A stretch of DNA of 64,000 nucleotides from Rutpela maculata (Eukaryota; Arthropoda; Insecta; Coleoptera; Cerambycidae): the NCBI GenBank assembly GCA_936432065.2, contig OW386287.2:72783804-72847803 (forward strand), given 5' to 3'. A program made the position numbers and the translations under genes. Of this stretch, positions 9,951 to 19,113 are shown piece after piece. The first letter of the stretch is position 1. Each line of letters starts with the position of its first letter. A model generated the notes under the pieces. It had not been told where the DNA came from, searched no databases, and was given only the letters and a program-made list of their open reading frames with translations.

Positions 9951-10004
9951 ACATTGTCCCCAAGGATGGGGGAGGGGGGAACGTACAGTTACGGTGGGCT
10001 CCCG

Positions 10005-10864
10005 TAGTAATCAGAGATTGGAAAATATACAATACAAAGCACTCATTTCTTTAACTCATGGTCACATTTAGGGCCTCGTGATTTAAATAGTTACGCCTCT
10101 ATATACTATTGTTAATTAAATAATTTTAACACGTACTTAATCAAAAGTAAAATCGTATTATCTGGCAATTTCTTGGCGTATTTTGTTTTTCTTATATCTC
10201 TTTTATATTTCTTATATCTCTGAAATGAACCCTACTTTTGTCTGCTATCCAAGCTTAATTTATAGTTCGGAATAAGAGAAATACATAAATAGATGGTATG
10301 ATGGCTTTGAAATGTGTCGGATAGAAGAAAATGCTCTCAGGGATAGAATAACAAACGGATAAAGTAGTGCAGCAATAATAATAAAATAGTTTTATTTAGA
10401 CATTATGTGTAACATCCCTTTCAATTTCTCTAATGGCCAAAGTCCATTCGAAGTTTTTCAAGTTATTTAAGAGAGCTATAGACGAGGTGAAACTTGGAAC
10501 AACTGTTGAAAAGGAGAAATGTTAATTACACAAAATGAGATTCGGAGAATTACTTAAATTACGATTAAAGTACATAGTGAATGTTTTATTATTATTATTA
10601 TGGCTAATGTTATAAGAAATAAATGGCCCGAAACAAACTTTCTTATAGACAAGTAGGTTAAATGCTAAATGTGCCGAACTAGTACTGTAAACGAAGGAAA
10701 TGGCAGGGATATTTGGACCCTTTATGTAAAAACATACGCTGATCACGAAAAAAATACTAAAAAAATTCCAAACATGTCGCAACATGTTCTTATATATATT
10801 TTTTAGCAAAAAATGCAAATATATCATAAAATAAGCATTTTTTTGAAAAAAAAAATACAAGAAT
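10005..10864. other. Intergenic, no feature recognised
   Basis: AT-rich sequence. The longest open frame here (minus strand, 10522-10956) is low complexity, Phe/Tyr-rich and overlaps the hairpin arm, so it is not supported as a gene. Confidence 0.45.
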
Positions 10865-11026
10865 AAAAAGTATTTAAAATCGCATTTTCCATATGAGCAT
10901 GGTATTAGATTTGCAATTTTCCCTTTAGTTTTCCGGAAAAGCGGAAGAACTAACATATAAAACTAAAGATAAAATTGCAAATCTAATAGCATAGCCATAC
11001 GGGAAACGCAATTCTAAACACTTTTT
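10865..11026 (-). repeat. Long hairpin with 68-bp arms
   Basis: Arms at 10865-10932 and 10959-11026 are inverted copies around a 26-nt loop. Comparing them by eye I count about a dozen mismatched positions in 68. On the minus-strand RNA most of these are G-U wobbles, leaving only a few true mismatches. The inner 18 bp (ATTAGATTTGCAATTTT and neighbours) are identical. Similarity fades gradually outside the arms. Could be a foldback element remnant or a transcribed hairpin RNA; orientation is given for the better-pairing strand. Confidence 0.7.
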
Positions 11027-11364
11027 GTTCTCATAATTTAAAAAAAAACGCATAGATAACGAGATAATTGAGGAAAACTATATAATTATATAGGGTGTTC
11101 GTTTTCAACCTACCCCCTAGACGTATATCCGGAGTGAATTGGAATATCGTTTTGAAATTCTGGTCGAATGGGTTTGCGCAAAAATCCTACCATTCTAAAA
11201 TATTTTTGAAGTTTTATCACTTCCGGTTATACCAGAAGTTGATACCAACTTTGTTATTTTCTGACATTTTTCTGACATTTTTGGATTCCTTATCAAAATT
11301 AAGGGTAAGTTTAATACCACAACTCTACCTTAGTTCTCAACCGTTTTTAAGTTATTACACAATT
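11027..11364. other. Spacer with a lone transposon-end-like motif
   Basis: Contains TATAGGGTGTTCGTTTTCAACC at 11089-11110, similar to the CAGGGTG ends of mariner-type elements elsewhere in the window. No partner end was found nearby. Confidence 0.35.
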
Positions 11365-13108
11365 ACTTCCACATCCAGTGAAAGTATAGTAACGACAAAA
11401 ATTTTTTTTTAAATTTTTATTGTTCAAATAGGCTTAAAATGTCATAAAACGTCGAGATTTTAAGTTTGAGCGAAAAACAAATTTCTGTCTGTCTGTCGGT
11501 CTGTCTAACTTTTTTTTGTGCGCACGTTTACTCTGGAACCGTTTAGGATATTGACTTGAAATTTGGTACACATATGTACTTTAACGAGATCTGGAACTAG
11601 CTTATATTTTCATCTTGTTCCGTCGAAGAGTTGGGGGGTAAATTGAGGTAAATTTGGGGTAAATGGGTAAATCAAGCAGGTAAAAGTCCGTAAAATTGGT
11701 ATTTAGTATATAGAAGATAAGCAAAGGTCTCAAAAAATTTTTGGCATTAGCCACCCTCATTACCACCCCCACCCCCTTATTAAAGGGGATGAAAAAAAAA
11801 AATGTGATTTAATGTGTGTACAAAAACCAAAAGCTTCAAAATATTTTTTTACTTCATCCACCTCCACCACCACCCCCACTACCGATGTGGCATATCGTTT
11901 TATAGGTTTTTGGGGTAGACGATTTCAAATATTATGTTGTTAAAGTTACCTTGAGTAGTATTGATGCGCAGTGGCTTTCCTCGAATATTTTGGATGCGCA
12001 GTGACTTTTTTCGAGTACTATAGATCGCAGTAGGTTACCTCAAGTAGTATGGATGCGCAGTGGGTAACTGTAAGTAGTATGTATGCGCAGTGGCTTTCCT
12101 CGAGTACAATGGATGCGCAGTAGGTTACCACGAGTAGTATGGATGCGCAGTGGCTTTTCTCGTCGAGTGCTATAGATGCGCAGTAGGTTACCTCCAGTGA
12201 TATGGATATGCAGTGGGTTTCCTCGAGTAAAATGGATGCGAGTGGGTTATTTCAAGAAGTATGAATGCGCAGTGGCTTTCCTCGAGTAAATTGGATGCAC
12301 AGTGGGTTACCTTGAGTAGTATGGATGCGTAGTAGGTTTCCTCGAAGAAAATGCTTGAAGTAGAGGCTTTACTTCTATCGTGTAGTTTACGGCACACAAC
12401 GATTTTTTATATCCTTGTCTTGCCATTTTCTGCGTATTAGTTCGACATTCAGTTGAAGTATATTAACGCAAAAAAAAATTTTGGAAATTTTCATTGTTTA
12501 AATAGGCTTAGAATATCAAGAAACGTCAATATTTTAAGTCTGAGCAAAATAAATTTGTCTGTTGCGTCGGTCTGTCTGTTAGTCTTGTATCGTTTTGCTG
12601 CTCACGATTACTCTGGAACCGTTTAAGATATTCACTTAAAATATGGCACACGGATTTTTTTTAACGAGATCTGGAACTAGATTATATTTTGATCTTATTC
12701 AGTTGCAGAGTTGAAGGGTAAATTGGGGTAAATGGAGGTGAATAGGTAAATCAAGCAAGTAAGAGTCCATGAAATTGGTATTTAGTAAATATAAGGGGAG
12801 CTAAGGCCTCAAAAAAAATATCATTAGCCATCCCCATTACCACCCCCACTCTATTATTAAAGGTGATGAAAAAATAGTGTGATTCAGTGTGTGTACAAGA
12901 GCCAAAGTCATCAAGAATTTTTTTCACTTCATTCACCCCCACCTCTGTTACAGATGTGGCATATAATTTTATGGGTTCTTGGGGTACATGATTTCAAATA
13001 TTATACCATTAAAGTTCCATAAACAACTATTTCCACATAGTGGAATGCCAATATGGTATTTTGTTGTAAGAAATTTGGATGTGGAAGTAGTGATTCCTTG
13101 GGCAGCGG
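11365..13108 (+). mobile_element. Family A repeat, copy 1 (core, minisatellite, linker, core)
   Basis: The first core begins with a hairpin-prone ACTTCCACATCCAGTG, continues with TTGTTCAAATAGGCTTA, a GTCTGTCTGTCGG microsatellite, a TCTGGAACTAG segment and GGGGTAAAT repeats, then loses its end near 11935. A 30-bp minisatellite follows (11948-12350), then a linker with TTTTTATATCCTTG, then a second core from about 12446 ending CTTGGGCAGCGG at 13108. The full core ends GGATGTGGAAGT, the inverse of its start. No coding capacity. Terminal hairpins plus internal minisatellites recall non-autonomous Helentron-type elements, but no autonomous partner or diagnostic 3' end is seen. Confidence 0.8.
11948..12350 (+). 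repeat. 30-bp minisatellite array (about 13 units)
   Basis: Units of about 30 bp with consensus near CTCGAGTAGTATGGATGCGCAGTGG followed by TTACC or TTTCC. Unit lengths vary slightly through small indels. The inverse-oriented array at 38631-39071 has the same consensus. Confidence 0.9.
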
Positions 13109-13897
13109 TTTTTTTTTCAAAATTTTTAGCGTTTTCGGCGGCTCACTTTATTGCGGTGTCTCACCAATTGACAGTAATTAATAATTTTTTGACATCTTTA
13201 TGTTTTAATAAGTTATCAAGCCGTAACAAAAAATTTGAAAAATATTAAAAAATGAAGTTAAAAATATGTCTTGAAAATCTTAAATTTAAAATCTAAAAAA
13301 CTTCATTTTTCGCCATAAAAAAATAACTAAAATACAAAGTCAGTCTTTTTATTAAACTTGATTAATTTAAAAATAAACATTTGTTACAATGGAACAGAAA
13401 AAGTTATCGCAAAACAATAAAATGTATCTATCGAAAAGTGACTAAAAACGAAAAAAAAAAAAACAATAAAATCACGTATGAAACTAATTCATACAAATTT
13501 ATATCAAATGAAACTTTGGTAAACAAAAGCAGGACAGGCCGGATAATTTTCAGCCGGACGAAACCGTAAAAAGCCAAACATGTTCGGCTAAAGCCGGACG
13601 CCTGGCAACCTTATCCCCGTATCCAATCTTTTCATCGTCAAATCTTCATTATTTCTGAACCAATCTTGATGAAATTTAAAACATATAGATGTCAGATTCA
13701 CTCCACCTAATTTCATTTTTGTACAACTGCCATTGAAAGATAATTCTAATAACTCGAATAAAAATGGAATATTGAGGGTGAGCGTATTAACAGTGCTTTT
13801 AACATTAATGTTAAAAATAAAATGTATTGATTGAAACAAATAACAGTACAAACTCTATTTAGGAAAATGAACCAATTTTGGAGATAACATGAAAAAA
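13109..13897. other. Intergenic, no feature recognised
   Basis: AT-rich sequence with A-runs. Short frames at 13381-13569 and 13588-13851 show no motif. Nothing else to report. Confidence 0.45.
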
Positions 13898-14792
13898 CCG
13901 CTGCCTAAGGTGTCACTATTTCCTCATCCAGATTTCCTTTCCAAGCCACGATTTTTTTTTAATAATAGAATATTTGAAATAGTCTACCCCAAAAACCCAT
14001 AAAACGATATGCCACATTGATAGTGAGGGTGATTGATTGAGGGTGATTGATCAGAAAAAAAAAAGTTGAGGCCCTTGGTTCTTGTACACACACTAAATCA
14101 CAATTCTGTTTTTTTAGCTCTTTAGTAATGGGTGGGGGTGGTAATGGCGGTGGTTGATGCCAAAATAATTTCAAAACCTTGACTTCTCGTACGTACACTA
14201 AATCCCAATTTTATTGACTCTTACTTGCTTGCTTAACCCATTTACCCCCATTTACCTTCCAATGGAAAAACATAGTTCCAGATCTCGTTATAATACATAA
14301 GTGTACCAAATTTTAAGTCAGTATCATAAACAGTTCCAGAGCAATCCTGCGCACAAAAAAGTTACAGACAGATAGGCAAACAGATCGACAGAGAGTTTTT
14401 TTTCTCAGACTTAGTGGCACAGTGCTTACGGTGTTAGGCTTGTGAGCACGGGGTCCCGGGTTCGAATCCTGGCTAGGGTATGGATGTATAGTTGTGTTTA
14501 TCACGTATTGTCAAGACGATAGCAGTGGGCTAGGTCGCGGCTGTGTGAGAGACAACAGGCTAGTCGCTATTCTCTCCTGAATTCGAGTTTCAGCTGTGGC
14601 AGATGGCAATGTTGATGCGAACGGGTGTTGCGATGTTGTCTAAGCATACGTGTTTGATTGGGTGGTGGAACAGCTGTAGTTAAACTCCGTCAGTACTTTA
14701 ATATAAATAACACGTTAAAAAAAAAATAAAAGAAATCCTCCTTAAAATCTCTCTTCTCTATACTTCCACTCCACTACGTGGATGTGGAAGTA
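13898..14792 (-). mobile_element. Family A repeat, copy 2, split by a SINE
   Basis: Reverse orientation relative to copy 1: begins CCGCTGCCTAAGG at 13898, passes TACCCCAAAAACCCATAAAACG, GGTGGGGGTGGTAATGG and CCAGATCTCGTT, and breaks at about 14411. Its hairpin end (ACTTCCACTCCACTACGTGGATGTGGAAG as an imperfect palindrome) reappears at 14762-14792 after the SINE. The minisatellite and the CGACGTTT segment are missing, so part was lost. Confidence 0.75.
14414..14732 (+). mobile_element. tRNA-derived SINE
   Basis: The first 70 bp resemble a tRNA: GTGGCACAGTGCTTACGG as an A-box region and GGGTTCGAATCC at 14458-14469 as a perfect B box for RNA polymerase III. A non-tRNA body of about 220 bp follows and the element ends in an A-rich tail (TTAAAAAAAAAATAAAAG). 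The cloverleaf is not intact, so this is not a tRNA gene. It interrupts family A copy 2. No clear target duplication was found; mobilisation would depend on a LINE partner. Confidence 0.75.
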
Positions 14793-15828
14793 ATTACATT
14801 TTGCTAGGCAATATTGGTAATGTACAATTATCAACATTGAATCCCTGTAAAGAGTTAATACGTTAAGGCGAAGTTGAAGGTAAAATCTGCCAGGTACTTT
14901 TTATTTTTTGTTCTGTGAAATCCTTGATGTAGCCTTCAATTACACTAGAGGAATCCCATCCTCGTGACGCGTAATTGCTATCAAATCGGCTCCAGGAAGT
15001 TATTGGTACGTTTATGCGAAGTAATCGTCGAATAATTATAACACCGAAAATTTGAGGTCGATCGATAAGTAGTTTCAGAATTATATTGCTTTAAACATGA
15101 ACCGACGCTGACGTCATTGTATCCGAAAGTCTGTCTGTATCCGAAAGTCTGTCTTGAAGATGCGTTTACTTTGTTAGAATCCGGCAATTTGTCTAATCTG
15201 CCAGAGATGTACTTGATTATGGTGATTTGGAGATTATTGGAGTATTTTAACACAAAGGTATGCAGTATATAAGTGCCGAAAAGAGGGTAATGAAAATGCA
15301 ACTACTATTGAATGACGTTACGCAGCGTCGATGTTCTTGATTAATTTCAAAGCCTATAGAGATCCTAGAATATTCTGTTTTTTTGCGTTTCGCTATAAAT
15401 TTGGAAAACGTAATTTTAAAAAAACCATTGGTTTTTTTTTATATCTGGCATAGTATTACATTTTGATATATTTGGGGATAACTTATTAGCGTCACACCAA
15501 TTATTCTCGTGAGATCTTGTCTGCACAATCACTTACTGAACAAATCGAGGTAAACAGCATACAGCATAATGCAAGATGTCAATTTCTTGACAAATGTCAC
15601 TAAAAAGTATAGGTCCAAGAACTACGCCCTGCGGTATTCCCGATGTTGCCGAGTCCTAAATAGATATGAAACCACGATAATGTACATTTAATAGCCTTTT
15701 GAGCATATATGAACAGAAGAAATATTCGAATAACACCCGATTGAGTATCTACAGTTGCATGATGCTATTTATTTTCTAGAACATTGCTGGTGGGTTATAC
15801 GCAAATGTGTATTTTATTAAGACTAATT
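14793..15828. other. Intergenic up to the LINE truncation point
   Basis: No gene recognised. The sequence has a short direct duplication at 15120-15150 (GTATCCGAAAGTCTGTCT twice). The Met codon used by the LINE frame at 15784 lies in this non-LINE flank. Confidence 0.4.
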
Positions 15829-16845
15829 GCATTTGATAATACCTCCTTCGACTCAATCTGCGCCGCGGCCGCCTATCATGGCATCGATGACACCATCATT
15901 AGATGGTTGAGGGCCATGTTGGCGGGAAGGCAAATTATAGCTGCTAACGAGGAAACGGCAGTAAAAGTTTCGGCAAGGAGAGGCTGCCCACAAGGAGGCG
16001 TCCTTTCCCCTCTGCTATGGAACCTTGTTCTCGATGGTCTACTCCAGGAACTCGAGAACGAGGGTCTTTTTGCTCAAGGGTACGCAGATGACCTAGCAAT
16101 TATCATCTCGGGAAAATTCCCAAATACGGTTAGCGGGCTCTTGCAAAGGGCCTTGCAGATCGTACAGAGATGGTGTAATGACCAGGGCCTTAGAGTCAAC
16201 CCCTCTAAGGCAGTACTGGTAATTTTCACTAGGAGGCGTAGGCTAGACGGTTTCGTCGAGCCAGTACTCTATGACACGACTCTAACGATCTTCAGGACGG
16301 TGAAGTATCTGGGTGTTATCCTGGACTCTAAGCTGACCTGGAAAGATCACATAGAGAGGCAAATACAAAGGGCCACTACAACCCTGTGGGTTTGTAGAAG
16401 GACCTTTGGTAAAACATGGGGGTTAAACCCCAGGGTAACAATGTGGTACTATACTGTGATAGTAAGACCAATGATCACTTATGCTTCTGTTGCGTGGTGG
16501 CCTGCTGTAACCAGGCTTTACATTCAACAGAAGCTAACACAGCTCCAAAGACTCGCCTGTTTGGGAGTCACAGGAGCAATACGCACAACCCCCACAGCAA
16601 CTCTGGAGGTCCTTCTGGACCTAGTGCCCCTTCACTTGGTGATTGAGGCCGAGGCTCGGAAAGCGGCCTACAGGCTGAGGTGCGGTGGTCAGTGGAAGGC
16701 CGGAGGAGAACAATTAGGACACCCTAGAGCTCTTTCCAACGCGATAGGGACTCACTCACTTCTGGAGGCCAGGAGTGATGATATGGTGCCTTCCTTCTCC
16801 TTCTCAGAACCTTTTGAGGTTGTCATCCCCAAAAGGGAAGACTAG
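15829..16845 (+). pseudogene. LINE reverse transcriptase, N-truncated
   Basis: This open frame (first Met at 15784, upstream of the homologous part) holds motif A (AFDNTSF), motif B (GCPQGGVLSPLLWN) and the catalytic YADD of motif C at residues 100-103 counted from that Met, followed by thumb-type sequence (KYLGVILDSKLTWKDHI) and the connection region (YASVAWWP). It stops at TAG 16843-16845; the frame then continues without break into RNase H, so the TAG is a nonsense mutation and not the natural end. The endonuclease and ORF1 are absent through truncation. Confidence 0.9.
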
Positions 16846-17395
16846 AACCCACTCGAGGACATACTCAGGCCCGCCGATATCGTCTGGTTCACAGACGGAT
16901 CGAGGTTTGAGGAAAGTGCTGGAGCAGGGATATACGGCGAAAGGCCCAGGGCTGAAGCTTCTTATGCCTTGGGCAAATTCGCCACGGTATTCCAGACCGA
17001 AATTTTTGCTATTTTGGTCTGCGCTCAGGAGAATATCCGAAGGAAATATTCATAAATATATATGTAGCGACAGTCAAGCGGCCCTCAAGGCCCGTGCATC
17101 AGTCCGGACCAAGTCAATCCTGGTTCAAAACTGTAAGCAGGCTCTCTGTGAACTTGGCTCATCCAACTGGGTCAAGATTCTCTGGGTGCCAGGACACAGC
17201 AATATCGAGGGTAACGAGCGGGCAGACGCTCTGGCCAGAGGGGGCTCTCAGAGGCCCCTACTGGGTCCGGAACCGGCTCTCGCTTACCCTAGATCAAATG
17301 CAAAGAAGTCAGTAGAAGACTGGACACAATCCCAGTTCTTTGACTTCTGGGCCTTCTACCCAGGACTCCGGCAAGCGAGGGCCCTTGCCGAAGAG
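16846..17395 (+). pseudogene. LINE RNase H domain, frameshifted
   Basis: Frame 1 gives IVWFTDGSRFEESAGAGIYG (first catalytic Asp) and FQTEIFAILVCAQ (catalytic Glu), then hits TAA near 17056. Frame 2 takes over with YICSDSQAALKA (second Asp) and LWVPGHSNIEGNERADALA (His and last Asp) and runs to about 17395. One indel near 17040 explains the change. Catalytic residues are all recognisable, so decay is recent or limited. Confidence 0.88.
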
Positions 17396-17699
17396 AGCAA
17401 AACAAATCCTGCGACTAAACAGGAAACAGATCAGAACCGTGGTAGGTCTTTTGACTGGACACGGCTCTTTCAGAAAACACCTGCACACTATGGGGGTGGT
17501 TGACAACCCCGAGTGCAGGTTCTGCGGAGACGAGGAGGAAACTTCCGTCCACGTCCTTACTTCCTGCCCTAGTCTTATGTACTTGAGGCACAAACACTTC
17601 GGCATTGGTTTTCCGGTGCCGGAGGAAATAAGAAATGCCCCTATAGGAAGGGTTTTGGCCTTTGGGTTAGAATCCGGCCTGGATGGGGGAATTCAATAA
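17396..17699 (+). pseudogene. LINE C-terminal Cys/His segment
   Basis: A second frameshift moves the reading frame to frame 3, giving VGLLTGHGSFRKHLHTMG and CRFCGDEEETSVHVLTSCP, the C-x2-C...H-x4-C motif usual at the end of such LINE ORF2 proteins. It ends at TAA 17697-17699. Its natural coding continuation is the RNase H segment upstream. Confidence 0.88.
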
Positions 17700-17778
17700 A
17701 TTCGTAGCGGTAGCACAGTGGGCCACAAGGCCCGAGTGCGGCGACTCTCAGTCGCTCCGCTAAAATAAGTCTAAGAAC

Positions 17779-19099
17779 TATAACGCCCTGTCTCTCTTGG
17801 GATTATTTAAAATGAATGCTAAATAAATAAAATTACAAAATTAACAATAAACTAATTTATTAACAAAGTGGTAGAGCAAATGAGAATAACACTACAGGGT
17901 ATGGGCGAATAAATTTGTGCTAACGAATAAAGAAGTACAAACAAATAATCAAACAAATGCACAGATATACGGAGAGACAGACATAATGGTATAAAATACA
18001 AAAGGTAAAACGTAATAAAGGGAGATTGGCCAATTCCGCAAGGAAAAAAACTATTAATAATAAATAAATGATTGTTCATTCACTTACCAGAATTATTTTC
18101 CGAGCAAATTATCCAAGAATGAGCAATTAAATATTTATTTAAGTTTAAAGGCAAAAACAAGCTAGAAGACTTAACTAAAAGGTACAAATGGGAGTATTTA
18201 TACACCCACAAAAATTTACATAATTCCTCGAACGAAATACGTAAAGATAAATTTTAATATTAAACATATAGCACTCCAAAAGTAAATTTGAGTGTTTAGT
18301 CGAGATAAAAAATTAGCAAGTACAAATTAAGCTTGCTTGAAGTGTTCACGAAAACGTAAAGGTAACGAACACGCACTACACTGTGATCAACTTGATAAAC
18401 TACTGGCTCAAATCTTCCCAAATTGATGACTCGTGCATAAACAGGAAAATATAAAGTTCAGATCGGCACTTACATAAGTTCACTTTGGACATTACCCATA
18501 ATACTGCAATCCTATTTAAAGTTGAAAACGTAGATTGAACGCACTATTATTTAGCCACTTTTAGGTGGATATTACACATATCAATACTTATTTCGAATAT
18601 ACAGCTCACAAAAGCACACATAATCTGGCTGTCAAATTCCTTAACCAGCTTAAACGAAGGAAAGAGACTAAATAAATAATTAATTTATAATTTTTATGGT
18701 TTAACTAAACCATTTAAATTCTGGAACTTTTAATATCTTCACTCAAATTTGGTTAAAAGATTGACTGTGGGCTCGCTTAAAGCGGCCGTGGAAAGTCCCT
18801 CTTCATCATGTCTGCTGCTTGGTTCGGTATTTATCTCTTCCCCCACTAGTAGTCGAAATACCTCACTCCTTAAACCCGCGAATTTAAACTATGGTTTCTC
18901 ATTGGAGGAAAGGCATTAGTTTCAAATGTTTACCAGTAAAGCCGAGAACTAGGCGACGGTTACGTTACCTTCTAGAACCTTACAGTAGCGGCGATAATTT
19001 ATTTTTTAAGAGGTAACAAAATAGGTAATTTATGTACGGAAAATACGAAATAATGTAATTTAAGGGCTTTTATGCCTATGAATAAAAATGACCGTTACA
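17779..19099 (-). repeat. 3' LTR of the LARD-like element
   Basis: 1321 bp, with the same ends as the 5' LTR. A GATAAATACCG motif (minus strand, around 18830) and an AATAAA (minus strand, around 17855) could be the promoter and polyadenylation signals, but this is weak inference. Confidence 0.92.
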
Positions 19100-19113
19100 C
19101 TCTCCCTCTCCTT
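19100..19113 (-). other. Polypurine tract of the LARD-like element
   Basis: AAGGAGAGGGAGAG on the minus strand abuts the 3' LTR directly. Together with the primer site it confirms the minus orientation. Confidence 0.85.

Larger units (their letters stand above)
5725..10004. mobile_element. Family L DNA transposon complex with nested long inverted arms
   Basis: The outer ends are inverted: GGGAGCCCACCCTAGCTGTACG near 5727 against the complement of CGTACAGTTACGGTGGGCTCCC ending near 10003, with about 150 bp of matching sequence inside each (a segment with GGGACATGT and AAGTACAGCCAG motifs). Inside lie a second pair of inverted arms (6485-6995 and 8175-8690) and two relic coding segments of one protein family in opposite orientations (7110-7733 minus, 9315-9662 plus). 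Sub-terminal blocks at 9041-9262 and 9716-9950 are direct repeats of each other. This looks like at least two related elements inserted into or recombined with each other. A TAGT flank on both sides could be a 4-bp target duplication, but related ends elsewhere also carry TAGTA, so it may belong to the element. Confidence 0.75.
15829..17777 (+). mobile_element. 5'-truncated non-LTR retrotransposon (RNase H-bearing, I-group-like)
   Basis: Homology begins abruptly inside the reverse transcriptase at AFDNTSF, which is typical of incomplete target-primed reverse transcription. The order is RT, RNase H, Cys/His C-terminal motif, then a short 3' UTR with AGTGGGCCACAAGGCCCGAGTGC. The LARD-like LTR element begins at 17779, at or just after the 3' end. 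A second relic of a related LINE at 43702-45030 has a recognisably similar C-terminus and 3' UTR. One stop codon and two frameshifts make it inactive. Confidence 0.9.

Noticed and set aside
5725..10004. TAGT as a firm 4-bp target duplication of the outer family L element
   Set aside because: TAGTA also follows the same tip at 43274 and 43584, so it may be part of the element; kept only as a possibility.
10522..10956. 144-codon minus-strand ORF
   Set aside because: Low-complexity Phe/Tyr/Ile-rich translation of AT-rich DNA overlapping the hairpin arm.
11948..12350. CRISPR-like array of 30-bp repeats
   Set aside because: Units are contiguous and degenerate with no unique spacers, and the context is eukaryotic; it is a minisatellite.
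12188..12397. Repetitive minus-strand ORF in the minisatellite (and 38541-38777 plus)
   Set aside because: A 30-bp unit keeps frame, so a repeat peptide appears automatically; no start context or conservation.
14414..14485. Possible functional tRNA gene
   Set aside because: The B box is good but the acceptor, D and anticodon stems do not form; body and A-rich tail show a SINE.
14313..14504. Minus-strand ORF with a SQDSNPGPRAHKP motif
   Set aside because: This is the familiar shadow translation of the B box and body of tRNA-derived SINEs.
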